Of a stretch of DNA of 64,000 nt, positions 28,201 through 36,993 are shown piece by piece (within the stretch, counting starts at the first letter, position 1; every line of letters starts with the position of its first letter). Made by a program: the position numbers and the translations under genes. A model generated the notes under the pieces. It made no database searches. It was not told the origin of the DNA and saw only the letters and a program-made list of their open reading frames with translations. Location: positions 16,847 through 80,846 of the forward strand of contig JAWQEG010004814.1 in assembly GCA_033782935.1 (NCBI GenBank), written 5' to 3'. Source of the stretch: Petrolisthes cinctipes (taxonomy: Eukaryota; Arthropoda; Malacostraca; Decapoda; Porcellanidae).

Positions 28201-30079
28201 AGAAATGTAAGATGACAAAAATGCAATACAACAATATTATTAGGTTGTTGTTTTGCAATCTCAGTCACTTGGTAGACCATAAATTGCAGTACTATACTTT
28301 CAGAATAATGACCTCTCGTTCCATATAGCCTGTGTGCAACCGTACCACAAGCTCTCCTACATACCATCAAACAGTAGTTAGTATACAATAGATCCTGGGT
28401 CTAATTTACATTTAGGTATTTCTGTACACACAAAAAAAATTAATACATTATGGTACATCACAATCACATACTTTGCACTGCAACCAATACTATTAACTTG
28501 CAAAAAGAGAAATGGCAGGAGTGACTTACCTAATACAAGGACTGATTTATTTGAAGGTAGTTTGTTGCGTTCGCTCGACTGGACTTCACCTAAAATCTTT
28601 TTCCTGTAAATACAAGTCAGAATAAGTGTCAAAAATACTGTAACTCATTACGATAAACACCATTATATTCTTAAGAGATACAAAACTAGAAGATGTATTA
28701 TATTGTTCGGTATTTATCTAGACTTATGCCATATTGTAGCAGTGTTGCCAGATCTGGCTAGGTCCCAGTATTTTGCCCCGGTCAGGTCCTGTTACTTTAC
28801 CATGGTTATTTCCCGGTAGTTTGCCCAGGTTAGGTTCCGGTAGTCTGATGTGGTCTAGGTTAAAGGTCAGGCTAATTTCAAAATGCCCCATTTGAATATG
28901 TCCTATCTTGGAAATTTCCAAAGAAAAAGCTACAAAAGAAAAGTGTCTTAGAATGGTATAAATTAGTGGGTAAAGAGGATAAAAACATCATAACAGAAAA
29001 AGGCAATAGAATAGATAATTACCTATTGTCCTCTAATGGGCATCAAGTATATATTGAGGTCATTCTAACCGTCCTTGTATCTACCATACTCTACTCCTTT
29101 ATGGTAAATACAAGAACTGTATCTCCCATTATTCCTCCTATATTTATTTCTCCCACAACAAGTTTGCCCTCAACATATTCAGTACTTCAACAATACCAAA
29201 TGAATCTTCAATAAGCAAGCACAACAAAAGTGAATGTTTGCCTTTCAAAACAACTCCAACTTTCGTCTAATCGAGAGATTGGTAATATGAAGTTTGGAAT
29301 TCTTGGTGCCAACTGCAGGCCAGGATAGTCCAATTTCTACTCAAGGGTTCTTACAAGAACAATATTTAATCAATGTACAGCAATGACAACAGTCTGAGGA
29401 ACAGCTCAGTACAGTCTAAACCCCCATAGCAATAAAGAATACTGTATATTGTACTGGCAAACAAACTTCACGAACTTACACAAAACCCCCTAACGTTACA
29501 GTATTTCCCACAATATGGGGAAAGGAAGAATAACATTATAATGAGTCACTTGCAAAGGAAATACCACAAAGAAAATATCTGCAAGTTGTTCAAATATCAG
29601 AGAAAAGTTGTCATATAATATATAGTGAGACATGTTCACCAACTAACACACCTTTACGTTATGGGTACCTGTATTGTGAAAGGGTATGTTGACAGTAACA
29701 CCAGGAACGTAGGTGTAAGGTCTGGTAACTTCCACCCACCTCGCCCATACCACCTCCACAACGCCGATAACATACTAAACAACTCACTTCTGCCCAGATA
29801 TCCTCATTTTAACCTCAAACATACCCAGGTAGGCCTACATACAACAGCTTCCCAAGGTAAATACTTCAGATGTTTGGGAGTGGAGGAATGCAGTGGCCGC
29901 TCCCACCACCTGCTTATCATCACCTCAGCCACCTTCCACTTACTATACCAGCGTCTATCACATGTCAACTTCTTCCACAACACCTTAGCAACTCACCACA
30001 GGTTCTCTTTTTCTTCTGCCTTCTCTTTACGGAGGTCGGAAAGCCCAGAGAGGGCTGACCTTTCCCCACTGAACGCCAT
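10109..30079 (-). CDS. Dlic: Cytoplasmic dynein 1 light intermediate chain (10 coding exons)
   Basis: This is the LIC subunit of the cytoplasmic dynein-1 motor. In the family the G-like domain binds the heavy chain and the C-terminal tail recruits cargo adaptors such as Hook, BICD and Spindly. Ten exons join without a break: 30079-29997, 28603-28530, 27584-27468, 25900-25670, 25399-25227, 24942-24713, 24498-24384, 22086-21874, 14024-13901, 10230-10109. All borders are GT/AG with matching phases; the total is 1482 nt, 493 aa, equal to typical animal LICs. Visible landmarks are a P-loop GDNESGKTT (residues 53-61), the VWVLDGE strand, [20 protein letters not shown], and the adaptor-binding helix [12 protein letters not shown] (about 425-436). 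The start ATG opens exon 1 and the ending is SSEC. It is a single intact gene with a LINE in intron 7 and MITEs in other introns. Identification is essentially certain; LIC1 and LIC2 are not distinguished in arthropods. Confidence 0.97.
10231..13900 (-). other. Dlic intron 9
   Basis: A 3.7-kb intron between exons 9 and 10, with donor GTATGT at 13900 and acceptor CACAG at 10231. It contains one small mariner-like MITE (10582-10675). Otherwise it is AT-rich and I recognise nothing, including in the purine-rich stretch at 11330-11410 and the G-rich patch at 11960-12040. Confidence 0.85.
10582..10675. mobile_element. Tc1/mariner-like MITE, about 90 bp
   Basis: It begins TA-CAGTC and ends GACTG-TA. 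The terminal inverted repeats (CAGTCATCAAAAAAAGTATT versus CAGTCGGCAAACAAAGTATT, reading inward from each end) match over about 27 bp with few differences and are flanked by TA. The TA flank and CAGTC ends are typical of the Tc1/mariner superfamily. There is no coding capacity. Confidence 0.7.
13901..14024 (-). CDS. Dlic: Dlic coding exon 9, adaptor-binding helix
   Basis: The acceptor is TGCCACAG before 14024 and the donor is GTATGT. It encodes residues 413-453, including [15 protein letters not shown]. This is the amphipathic helix that in known LICs docks into the Hook domain and coiled coils of activating adaptors. The helix is very strongly conserved here, while the flanks are Ser/Pro-rich linker. 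Confidence 0.95.
14617..14740. repeat. Fold-back MITE fragment
   Basis: GCCAGCAATTCCTCCAAACT (14642-14661) faces a GGTCTGTCTCTGGGCACAGTTTGGAGG arm near 14690-14718. This is the core of the dispersed fold-back family without clear outer ends. Confidence 0.45.
16029..16642. mobile_element. piggyBac-like MITE
   Basis: A 0.6-kb segment is bounded by TTAA on both sides (16029-16032 and 16639-16642). Reading inward, the ends are TTAACTCTTAAACCATGGGT and TTAACCTGCTAACTGCGGGC, an imperfect inverted pair. TTAA target sites with CCC/GGG-type ends are characteristic of piggyBac elements. The interior has no open reading frame of note. The ends are diverged, so the superfamily call is tentative. Confidence 0.45.
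16643..18030. other. Intronic; nothing recognised
   Basis: AT-rich sequence inside Dlic intron 8. Around 17310-17520 a loose repetition of phrases such as 'acaggg...gggcttatgagcc/ggct' recurs at intervals of about 60 bp, too diverged to define a unit. Confidence 0.35.
18031..18195. repeat. Fold-back MITE copy
   Basis: Arms around CTACCAATTCCTACAAACTG (18061-18080) and TTGGAGGAAGCAGTAGCC (18138-18155) face each other across a short centre. Confidence 0.5.
18373..18523. repeat. Fold-back MITE copy
   Basis: The left arm GGCTACTGATTCCTCCAACT (18392-18411) and the right arm GGCAGGAATCAGTAGCC (18478-18494) are near-perfect inverted partners. The centre has the family's CATGTGAAACAG phrase, and the outer edges carry the TTTAAATAAT / ATTTCCCCCC signature in diverged form. 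Confidence 0.6.
19318..19600. mobile_element. pogo-like MITE
   Basis: Inverted ends AACCCTTATTATACACTTAG (left) and AACCCTTATTATACGCAGCT (right, inward) match at 16 of the first 20 bases, the first 14 without a gap. The element lies between TA dinucleotides (19318-19319 and 19599-19600). TA flanks with CAGT/TAACCCTT ends fit pogo/Tigger-type elements. It is non-coding. Confidence 0.55.
19601..21873. other. Intronic; nothing recognised
   Basis: AT-rich remainder of Dlic intron 8. The frame at 20178-20465 (plus) is open but has no family resemblance or splice context I trust. Confidence 0.35.
21874..22086 (-). CDS. Dlic: Dlic coding exon 8, Ser-Pro-rich linker
   Basis: The acceptor is TTTACAG before 22086 and the donor is GTAAGT; 71 codons (342-412), phase 0 at both ends. 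It encodes the end of the G-like domain ([18 protein letters not shown]) and a disordered linker with four Ser-Pro dipeptides. In vertebrate LICs this region is a mitotic kinase target; equivalent regulation here is inference. Confidence 0.95.
23001..23851. mobile_element. PIF/Harbinger-like element nested in the LINE
   Basis: The terminal inverted repeats are AGGTGTGGTCACACGAG (23001-23017) and, inward from the other side, AGGCCTTGTCACATGAG (23835-23851): 13 of 17 match. The flanks are TTA at 22998-23000 and at 23852-23854, the 3-bp target duplication typical of PIF/Harbinger. Removing the element plus one TTA puts the two LINE halves back in the same frame, which confirms the borders. It contains no transposase of usable length but has a MADF-like reading frame on the minus strand. 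Confidence 0.8.
23215..23442 (-). pseudogene. MADF-like fragment inside the Harbinger-like element
   Basis: The 75-codon frame contains [14 protein letters not shown] followed by an aromatic YNN segment, which resembles the start of a MADF (Myb/SANT-like) DNA-binding domain. PIF/Harbinger elements normally encode such a second protein beside the transposase. Only the first part of the domain is recognisable before the frame runs into unrelated sequence, so it is a remnant or a first exon. Confidence in the domain is modest. Confidence 0.4.
24384..24498 (-). CDS. Dlic: Dlic coding exon 7
   Basis: The acceptor is TTTACAG before 24498 and the donor GTTAGA is weaker than the others. It encodes residues 303-341, beginning [18 protein letters not shown] and ending PPVARK. 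The phase is 2 on entry and 0 on exit. Confidence 0.96.
24713..24942 (-). CDS. Dlic: Dlic coding exon 6
   Basis: The acceptor is TTTCCAG and the donor is GTAAGT. It encodes residues 227-303 (the last codon is split), with [17 protein letters not shown] and [10 protein letters not shown], the core of the LIC G-like domain. Confidence 0.97.
25227..25399 (-). CDS. Dlic: Dlic coding exon 5
   Basis: The acceptor is GTGGCAG and the donor GTAAAC. It encodes residues 169-226, starting from a methionine codon split across the intron. It includes [11 protein letters not shown] and [10 protein letters not shown], the latter in the position of the nucleotide-specificity strand of the G fold. Confidence 0.97.
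25670..25900 (-). CDS. Dlic: Dlic coding exon 4
   Basis: The acceptor is TTGCCAG and the donor GTGAGT. It encodes residues 92-169, with [22 protein letters not shown] and [14 protein letters not shown]. These align by eye with the family blocks NVWILDGD and MSKPW. Confidence 0.97.
25901..27467 (-). other. Dlic intron 3
   Basis: A 1.57-kb AT-rich intron holding a mariner-like MITE at 27212-27365. Nothing else was recognised. Confidence 0.85.
27212..27365. mobile_element. Tc1/mariner-like MITE
   Basis: The left end is TACAGTCACGGTCAAAAGTC and the right end, inward, is TAGTCAAGACCAATAGTCAT; both then read TGCAACG. This is an imperfect inverted pair of about 27 bp bounded by TA. Confidence 0.6.
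27468..27584 (-). CDS. Dlic: Dlic coding exon 3, P-loop
   Basis: The acceptor is GTTGCAG and the donor GTGAGT. It encodes residues 53-92. The Walker A sequence GDNESGKTT is intact, followed by LIAKLQG and [17 protein letters not shown]. The retained GKT implies a nucleotide-binding pocket, as in vertebrate LICs. Confidence 0.97.
27585..28529 (-). other. Dlic intron 2
   Basis: A 0.95-kb AT-rich intron; no repeat or exon recognised. Confidence 0.85.
28530..28603 (-). CDS. Dlic: Dlic coding exon 2
   Basis: The acceptor is TTTACAG and the donor GTAAGT; 74 nt. It encodes residues 28-53: the split Trp, then KKILGEVQ and [11 protein letters not shown], the first strand leading into the P-loop. Confidence 0.96.
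28604..29996 (-). other. Dlic intron 1
   Basis: A 1.4-kb intron. It contains at 28741-28860 a diverged copy, in the opposite orientation, of the CCGGGACCTAACC-type satellite found at 33.7-34.2 kb. Confidence 0.85.
28741..28860 (-). repeat. Short stray copy of the 33.7-kb satellite
   Basis: Read on the minus strand it shows CAGACTACCGGAACCTAACC and a following GGGCAAACTACCGGG unit, the same wording and spacing of about 24 bp as the array at 33720-34239. Four to five degenerate units are visible. Confidence 0.6.
29997..30079 (-). CDS. Dlic: Dlic coding exon 1
   Basis: The ATG at 30079-30077 starts [20 protein letters not shown]; the exon ends in a split Trp codon at the donor GTGAGT (29996). 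The frame joins exactly to exon 2. The upstream plus-strand context gives the start a reasonable CAACATGG surround. Confidence 0.93.
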
Positions 30080-31238
30080 GTTGTCATGACCAAAACTACG
30101 TTCCAATAATACTTGAAACAACAGATGCTATAGACGACTGAATCCCTTGTCCAACATCACATTTAAAACAAAATCAAGAACGATTTTTATACATTTTAAG
30201 CCTTTATGATACAATCAAAGAATATATAGTGACACTACATACTACCCAATAATAATACTGTACAATGTTGTGTATCTTATAGTGTACAGGAAACTCTTAG
30301 CTCGTGACAGAACGAAATAGACTCTAGAATAAAGTATATATTGAATTTTTCAATATGCATCTTCCACCATACTTAAGAACTGGACTCATGGAGGTGTCTT
30401 CCATAAATAAGAGCTAGCAAATTGATATATGCTTTGTACTGGAGGTAGTTTACAGATATTGGCAATTTGAAGTATGACGTCATGTGGCCTGGGGTGAGTC
30501 ACTCCGACCGTCACCTCCGAGTGTGTGATCCATTCATAAGGGGTGGATTCCCGGGGCTTCCTCCTACAGTGTTACCTTTATTGCTTGTATCCTGATGAAA
30601 CCGAGCCATATTTTTACTGTAAATAACCATGTGTGTTTATTTCACCGTTTGTCGCCAGGAAATATGAATGACAATCCATATGTTTCCAGCTGTCACGCAA
30701 AAACATGTAACCTAATTTGTTGTATGTGCTGTAACAGTATGCAGACGTGTAGCCTACAATATAACAAAAAATACAGCCATAAGTAACTTGTCCGTGTTAA
30801 GCTTGGGAATATTTGAATTTTTTCACTCAATGAATTAATAGTTTATAGGTGTGGGTAGAAGATAATAATTGTTATACAATAGAGGATATCCTATAGTAAA
30901 GGGAGCTATAGATATACTTTCAGCCTTTCAGTCATATATTTTACTTCAATCCCTGGGCAGTTCTGTGGGATAAGGAACTTAAAATTAATGTTGCGTTGGG
31001 ATTTTAATGTCAATTAAGCATGCGCAGCAAGGGAAATCGGGGAAGTGGAAGATAATTATTACTGCCTGGTGGCAGTGGTGGTGGTGGTGCCATCACTTAA
31101 TCATGTGTACTGGAAAATTTAATAATTGAGGAAATAATAACTACCTATTATATATGTGTTGCTCCAAGCAAAGTGGATTCATCAGTTTAAAACTACCTGC
31201 ATTTTTCTTTCTTTTCTTTTTTGTAATTAAAGTATGTA

Positions 31239-31426
31239 TACAGTCACGATCGAGCCATTAGAACTATAGGCTACAGGTCTTGTTGAACTTTCGAATCGTC
31301 TGACATAACCAGTGAACCAATTACAGCACTTAATTATTATCCTGTCTCATACTTGTCGGAACTCGTTTACTATTGCATCAGGCTATTCGAAGCAGACCTG
31401 GATACTTAGTATGGCTCGTGACTGTA
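31239..31426. mobile_element. Tc1/mariner-like MITE
   Basis: TA-bounded. The left end CAGTCACGATCGAGCCATTA and the right end, inward, CAGTCACGAGCCATACTAAG form an inverted pair with a short gap. Same superfamily signature as the copies at 10.6, 27.2 and 38.8 kb. Confidence 0.65.
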
Positions 31427-32020
31427 CAGGTGGATATGAATAAATGATCTCTGGGCTACTATCCCCAATCCAATGAGGACGAGTTTGAGGACCGTGCAAC
31501 GCATCAGATTAGCTGAGTTTATGGTTAAGATGAAGTGCTCTTTAAATCGCGGCGAGCATTGAAGCGAGAGAGTGTGCCAGTGAGTAATATAATGTATACG
31601 TACTATATCAAATTATGCTCTGTGTTTTCAAATGCTCAACACTATATTATCTACATCCATCACCACCGCATGACGCAGAAAGAAGCATGCAATAATTAAA
31701 ATCTATGCTATTCAAGTGTAAATTGTGAGGCTGAGGCAGTGTTTTTCCTTGTTTGTCGCGAATGTCATTATATCATATAAACTTAAATCTCGATCACCTC
31801 TCATTCCTGCCATATATGTTTTTGAATTCAGTGAAGGTGGGGCTACAGCATGAGGTCAATAAATTTCCCTCGGATAACCAGCTGGCCCCAGGCTGACAGC
31901 TCAGAAAGTGTTCGCTCCAGATCCATTAACTTGACTTTATCTTGAATTATTTTATATTTTGTGCACCATATATCACGAAAATAGTACTAATTGGGTTAAA
32001 TGAATCTTCTTATATAATAC

Positions 32021-32400
32021 TAGCGGAAGTGCCCGGCGTTGCCCAGATTAATTCTTATATATAAAAAGTATGTAGGCTATTTTATCGGCAGAGTCGTGAG
32101 TTGAAATGCGAGATTTAAGGCAATTTTACGTTCCCTGAGTGGAAATGCGAGATATGAGGCAATTGTCTGACGTAATGGTTAGTCTCTGGGGATTGATTTT
32201 GCTTCGTATATGAATAATATACGTGATATGATGATGATGATAATGATATCCCATTTTCAATATACATATTAATTACCTCTTCTGGTACCACCGCTCAGGT
32301 TTGTATAAACTTTCATCGTAAAATAAGCAATATAATGGCTGCTAGAGGAAGACATACATACATAGGTAAGCTTTATGTAATGCTATATATACTGTTTTGT
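32021..32400. repeat. Dispersed-repeat end with CCCGGCGTTGCCC motif
   Basis: ACTAGCGGAAGTGCCCGGCG followed by TTGCCC is a wording seen at the ends of common invertebrate interspersed repeats. Here it leads into AT-rich sequence with a phrase repeated at 32098 and 32139 (gaaatgcgagat). Only the motif supports this call; borders are uncertain. Confidence 0.3.
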
Positions 32401-32696
32401 GTACACATGTGATTCAGGGTATCAGGTAGGATGTGCAGTAACCTTCCCCGCCCAATACACACTGTACCTACACCTGTCGTGGCACTCCCTGGCAGCCTGG
32501 AGACTCCACTCAGTGAAGTCGCATGGAAAACTAGTCCTGTCAAAACTTGGTAACATTATAATTGATTTAAAATAATCCAATTGGTATAGCTACACTTTTA
32601 GCAATAACTGACTTATGATATAGTTCAGCATCATAGTAATAAAACAGCCTTTTATTACTACTAGTAAATTTTACGTTACCTGTGTATTCCTCCGCG

Positions 32697-32756
32697 ATGA
32701 AGCTGGGCCGGGCTCCAAGGGGCTCGTTTTCCTTCACAGCATCAGTAACGTGTTGA
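32697..32756 (+). other. Possible upstream reading frame before the tetraspanin start
   Basis: ATG at 32697 opens a 19-codon frame that ends in TGA before the tetraspanin ATG at 32805. If the transcript starts upstream of it, it is a uORF. The phrase TTTTCCTTCACAG within it also looks like a splice acceptor, so the 5' UTR could begin at a second exon here. Confidence 0.25.
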
Positions 32757-32804
32757 CCAGTGTTTGAGAAGGAGTGTTGCGCGTGCCAGCTGGCTTCCTA
32801 TACG

Positions 32805-32870
32805 ATGGCTCTCGACACGGGGATGAAGTGTGTAAAGTACCTTCTCTTCATATTCAACTTCTTGTTTGTG
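32805..32870 (+). CDS. Tetraspanin, first coding exon
   Basis: The 22 codons read MALDTGMKCVKYLLFIFNFLF plus V and stop exactly at a consensus donor, GTGAGT (32871). The pattern of a Gly-Met-Lys-Cys-Val-Lys-Tyr stretch just before a hydrophobic Leu/Phe segment with an Asn is the hallmark start of CD63-type and other animal tetraspanins: short cytosolic N terminus, palmitoylatable Cys, then TM1. These proteins have four membrane spans and organise membrane microdomains. The exon ends in phase 0, as tetraspanin first exons often do. No later exon was found downstream in the window, so the subfamily cannot be given. Confidence 0.78.
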
Positions 32871-33298
32871 GTGAGTGTCGACTTTTTATGTAGTGCGAGG
32901 GGGAACTAGATATTTTTTCCCCCCGCAATGTTTCTTTCAAAACCAGCACAGTTTGGACTTGAGGTGGTAGCCCACTGCTTCTATACTTCCCACCACTGAC
33001 ACACACAACTCTCTAACTCTTGGCAAACATCAAACCACAAAATATTTACGTATATACAATTTTTGGTAATTCTGTATAAGTGGTCCACGTGTTTTTTTGT
33101 GTTTTTTTTTTGTTTTTCCTGCTTAATTTTACTTGTTCTATTCATTAGTGACCATAATATTGATCGGAAATCACTTGGTTTATACATATTCCCTAACCCC
33201 TTCAATCTTGGGGGAGAGCACTGGGAACCGGGGGTTTTGGGTGGGGGAAAACACGTAAATGAGCTTATTTTGCATTGATACTGGTTTCTTGACCTGCA

Positions 33299-33711
33299 TA
33301 AATGTCGAAAAATTGAAAATCCGAGCCAAGTTTCGGCAAAAGTTGGCTCGGGTTTTGCAATTTTCCTGAGGGATAAATGTCAAGATTTTGGAAATCCGAG
33401 CCAAGTTTCGGCAAAAGTTGGCTCGGGTTTAGCAATTTTCCTGAGGGATAAATGTCAAGATTTTGGAAATCCGAGCCAAGTTTCGGCAAAAGTTGGCTCG
33501 GGTTTTGCAATTTTCCTGAGGGATAAATGTCAAGATTTTGGAAATCCGAGCCAAGTTTCGGCAAAAGTTGGCTCGGGTTTTGCAATTTTCCTGAGGGATA
33601 AATGTCAATATTTTGGAAATCCGAGCCAAGTTTCGGCAAAAGTTGGCTCGGGTTTTGCAATTTTCCTGAGGGATAAATGTCAAGATTTTGGAAATCCGAG
33701 GCAAGTTTAGA
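33299..33711. repeat. 75-bp satellite, about 5.5 copies
   Basis: A unit of 75 bp is repeated almost perfectly, each containing CCGAGCCAA and its inverted partner TTGGCTCGG around a 13-bp loop. Because 75 is divisible by three and the unit lacks stops in two minus frames, long repeated reading frames appear (33265-33660, 33429-33722). They are by-products, not genes. The last copy degrades at 33700. Confidence 0.9.
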
Positions 33712-33718
33712 TAATTAA

Positions 33719-34239
33719 CCAAACCTAACCTGACCTAACCTAACCTAACCTGGGCAGACTACCGGAACCTAACCGGGGCACACTACCGGGACCTAACCAG
33801 GGCAGACTACCGGGACATAACCGGGGCAGACTACCGGGACATAACCAGGGCAGGCTACCGGGACCTAACCGGGGCAGACCACGGCACAATATACAGTAGA
33901 AACTAGTCAGACCTCACCTGACCTGACCTAACCTAATCTGGACTGGGACACACTACCGGGACCTAACCGGGGCAGACTACCGGGACATAACTGGGGCGGA
34001 CTACCGGGACATAACTGGGGCAGACTACCGGGACATAACTGGGGCAGACTACCGGGACCTAACCGGGGCAGACCACGGCACAATATACAGTAGAAACTAG
34101 TCAGACCTCACCTGACCTGACCTAACCTAATCTGGACTGGGACACACTACCGGGACCTAACCGGGGCAGACTACCGGGACCTAACCGGGGCAGACTACCG
34201 GGACATAACTGGGGCACACTACCGGGACATAACCTCACG
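33719..34239. repeat. About 24-bp satellite with higher-order repeat
   Basis: Units such as GGGGCAGACTACCGGGACCTAACC vary by CCTAA/CATAA and GACT/CACT. The array starts with degenerate CCTAA runs (33721-33751), the complement of the arthropod TTAGG telomere repeat. A block containing CGGCACAATATACAGTAGAA and a CCTGACCTGACCTAACC stretch occurs twice (33881 and 34075), giving a higher-order period of about 194 bp. Confidence 0.85.
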
Positions 34240-36074
34240 TGACCTAACTGCCCCCCTTTATTATCCTTAGCAGACTACCTGACTGGCCATTACAATTGTT
34301 GTACATAATTATTATTGCTATTTGTTAATAAAATATATTACAAAAAGGTTTTAACTCTTACCAGACTTGCAGGAAAATTGTGCAGATGATTAAATTTTCG
34401 AAGAAACCTGGGCCTGTTATTATAATCCATAGTAGCCTCCTGTCGACACTGCTCACTTATTTTATGTTTCAAAATTAGCCTATGATCCACACATAAATGA
34501 AAAAGTTCTTGTGGCTTAGCAAAATGCGTGAAAAAAAAAGCCATACCGGCTTCCAGCCATGTTGGTGATGTCAGCTGGTCACGTATTACTGACACGTAGC
34601 ATTGAAAATGGGATGGTGCAAAATTGCGGATGAATACAGAAGGTTCATAGATTGCATTAATAATAATGATTATAATACTATGAGATGAGAAAATAATTTA
34701 TGAAATTAAGTGAGTAAATAATGAAATTATCTATATATAAATGGTGATGGAATTAAAAGAATATTGAAAGCGTCATTTAATTAAAAAAAATACATGATTT
34801 ACGAGATGGCAACTTGAAGTAGCACATGAGCATCCCATCATGATGTGAACTACTTTGTACAGTGTTCAGTGGCTTATTATAAAGAAGGACCTGGGAGAGA
34901 AAGACACAGTAAACGCTGGAGTCTGAACTTAGGGTATTAACACCGTAGACTTACTCCTACGCTGCACTTTGTCTCGGAAGCGCTACGCTGGACTTCGTCT
35001 CAAAAGCGGTCGCGATTTTTCGAAAGCCTATTCTGCCGAAAGTTAAGTGCAACCGCCTATTATATTCATTACACACGAACACACTACATTGTCCCCTACT
35101 TAAATATACATAAATTGTAAATATTTGCCGCGTGGACCACATATACAGATTTTCCCAATTTTTTTAGTTCTTTTGAGGCATTGACAGTGATGCACTTTAG
35201 GCTGTACAGACTTTATATAAAATAATCCTTTGTTTTTTTATGGGTAAATATAGGTCGCTTGTGATTCAGTGCGATATTCAGGATGCACTATCTCTCGTGC
35301 ATTATATTTTTTATTAGTTGTCTATGGTATGATATGAGTTTGTGATTGAGGGAGCAAGGGAGAGATAATAATGATTCTTGTGCGTGTATGTGCGAGTGTC
35401 TAAGAGTGATCAGGGATGCAAGGGAAAGTTGACCTTGCTGCTGATATTATGATGATCTCTCTCATTGTTCTATACCACTTCCTCTTATACTTATTTTGTA
35501 TACTTTGAAATTTAAGAGGGGATATTTAGGACTGTGTGTTTTTCAATCAAATATTGCCTTGCGCACAAGTAACTGCGTATGGCGAGTAACAAAGGACGCA
35601 ATAATTAATGGTATAATAATAGCCCATGACTGCATTGCTACGGTGGCGTACGTGTTCTCCCTCTGCACTGACAGATTCCCAACTCCTGAAATACTGTCGC
35701 GAGCAGAATAGTGGCACATTGCAATAAAATTTGGCCGCATGTGTGAAACTTAAGAATTCAAACTACGTGAGTTGGAGGCAATGAAGGTTCAAAACTTTTA
35801 CCAGTCACCATAGCATTCTCTCATTGGTGGATATTACCAAAATTTTTATTCGAAAGGTCATTGCAATGATCTCTTAAGACATACATACACTCTTTGTTGG
35901 ACATCGAACCTTAAATTTTAACTCCTATACCTGCCAATTCTCGATTCTGAACTTGATGGTAAGTGTATTGGGTATTGATAAACTTGGATGCAAGGACTGG
36001 TTATATGATGGAAGGAAATCGGGTGAAGTTAGCCTTGAGAGATTAGGCTATTGGGAGATACTCTTGACGGTGAA
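34240..36074. other. Non-coding; nothing recognised
   Basis: An 85-codon minus-strand frame (34338-34595) ends near a donor-like GTAAGAG and begins near AACATGGCTGG, but shows no domain I know; a run of nine A/T interrupts it. The rest is AT-rich. Confidence 0.35.
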
Positions 36075-36214
36075 TTATTGGAGGGCTATTGAATTCCCCA
36101 AACCATGGCGCAAAACATTTCCCTATTACTAACGTCGAGATGCTTATTTTCTGGAATAGTTCGGAAGAATCAGCAGTAGCCCTCCAACTCACTGAAAGCA
36201 AATGATCCCCTTAA
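36075..36214. repeat. Fold-back MITE copy
   Basis: Arms TTGGAGGGCTATTGAATTCC (36079-36098) and CGGAAGAATCAGCAGTAGCC (36163-36182) face each other. The right edge is GATCCCCTTAAGCTTAA. Confidence 0.55.
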
Positions 36215-36327
36215 GCTTAAAGTGGGATTTGCTTTTCGCATTCGGGTGGCGCATCGTAAGTGCCTGCTTTACACTTGCCTTCTGACTCTGTATCCAACAT
36301 TATCTCGGTTAGGTCAGTAGTAAAAGT

Positions 36328-36490
36328 AAGGGGATATTATACTTTGATTTCATAAGAGCGTCTTGATTCCTCTAAAGTATGCCAGGAAACAGGACCGACC
36401 ATATTAACAAAAATAATGGTGGCCTGTTGCTGGGAATAGTTTGGAGGAATCGGTTGCGCAAGTTATACCAATGCTATACTACCCACTTAA
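36328..36490. mobile_element. Fold-back MITE, well preserved
   Basis: The outer ends are AAGGGGATATTATACTTTG and, inward from the right, TTAAGTGGGTAGTATAGCAT. The inner arms are TTGATTCCTCTAAAGTATGC and TAGTTTGGAGGAATCGG. The centre has AACAAAAATAATGGTGGCC. The whole 163 bp can fold on itself. It is used here as a reference copy of the family. Confidence 0.7.
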
Positions 36491-36993
36491 ATCTCTAGTA
36501 TAAGGTCAGTGAGTACCCGTCAAGGTAATGAAACTGTTCCATACCTGTGGCCGCGGTGAAGGGAAACTTGTGCACATAATTATACTCCTTTATTTTTTAC
36601 TTGGTGAAAAGTATTGGCTCCCTCATTTAATTTCTTGGCTCTTTTGGTAAATGTAATACAATCTAAGGTTAAAATACTCTAAATATTACACTAATAGGTA
36701 ATTATTTTTAACTTACCAACACTAATGTACGCGGAACGTTTTTTGTCAAGTAAAAAAAAGTAGTATATTATAGTTGTCCATTCTTTGTCTCCACTTCTTG
36801 GTCAGTGTTACCTTGAAGTTGTTAACGCGTGAAGAAGTTATAGTTTTTCTTTCTCGCCTTAGCCAGTCCGGTCCATGTTTGGGTAACTCGCAGCAAGAAA
36901 GTTAATTTTCCTCAGTCCTGAATGGTGTTGAATGCTGCTGCTTGAGATATATGTGGTGTCCTCTGAGAGTAGGTTTGAACACCGCGTTATAAC

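Larger units (their letters stand above)
30080..32804. promoter_or_regulatory. Shared upstream region of two divergent genes
   Basis: The dynein gene reads leftwards from 30079 and the tetraspanin exon starts rightwards at 32805, so both promoters must lie in or near this 2.7 kb. A perfect CRE-type TGACGTCA (30475-30482) is followed 12 bp later by an AP-1-type TGAGTCA (30495-30501), which is suggestive only. A mariner-like MITE (31239-31426) and a repeat end near 32025 also lie here. No TATA box or initiator can be fixed. Confidence 0.45.

Noticed and set aside
29625..30089. 154-codon plus-strand frame
   Set aside because: It runs antisense over Dlic exon 1 and its upstream region; the coding signal is on the minus strand, with splice sites and family match.
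33265..33722. Frames of 131 and 97 codons with 25-residue repeats
   Set aside because: They arise from the 75-bp satellite, whose unit is divisible by three; there is no start context or domain.
33299..34239. CRISPR-like repeat array
   Set aside because: The units are contiguous tandem repeats with no unique spacers, in a spliced eukaryotic genome.
34338..34595. Possible transposase-derived exon (85 codons, minus strand)
   Set aside because: Open and with a donor-like GTAAGAG at the end, but no known motif, and a homopolymer of nine breaks the plausible start.
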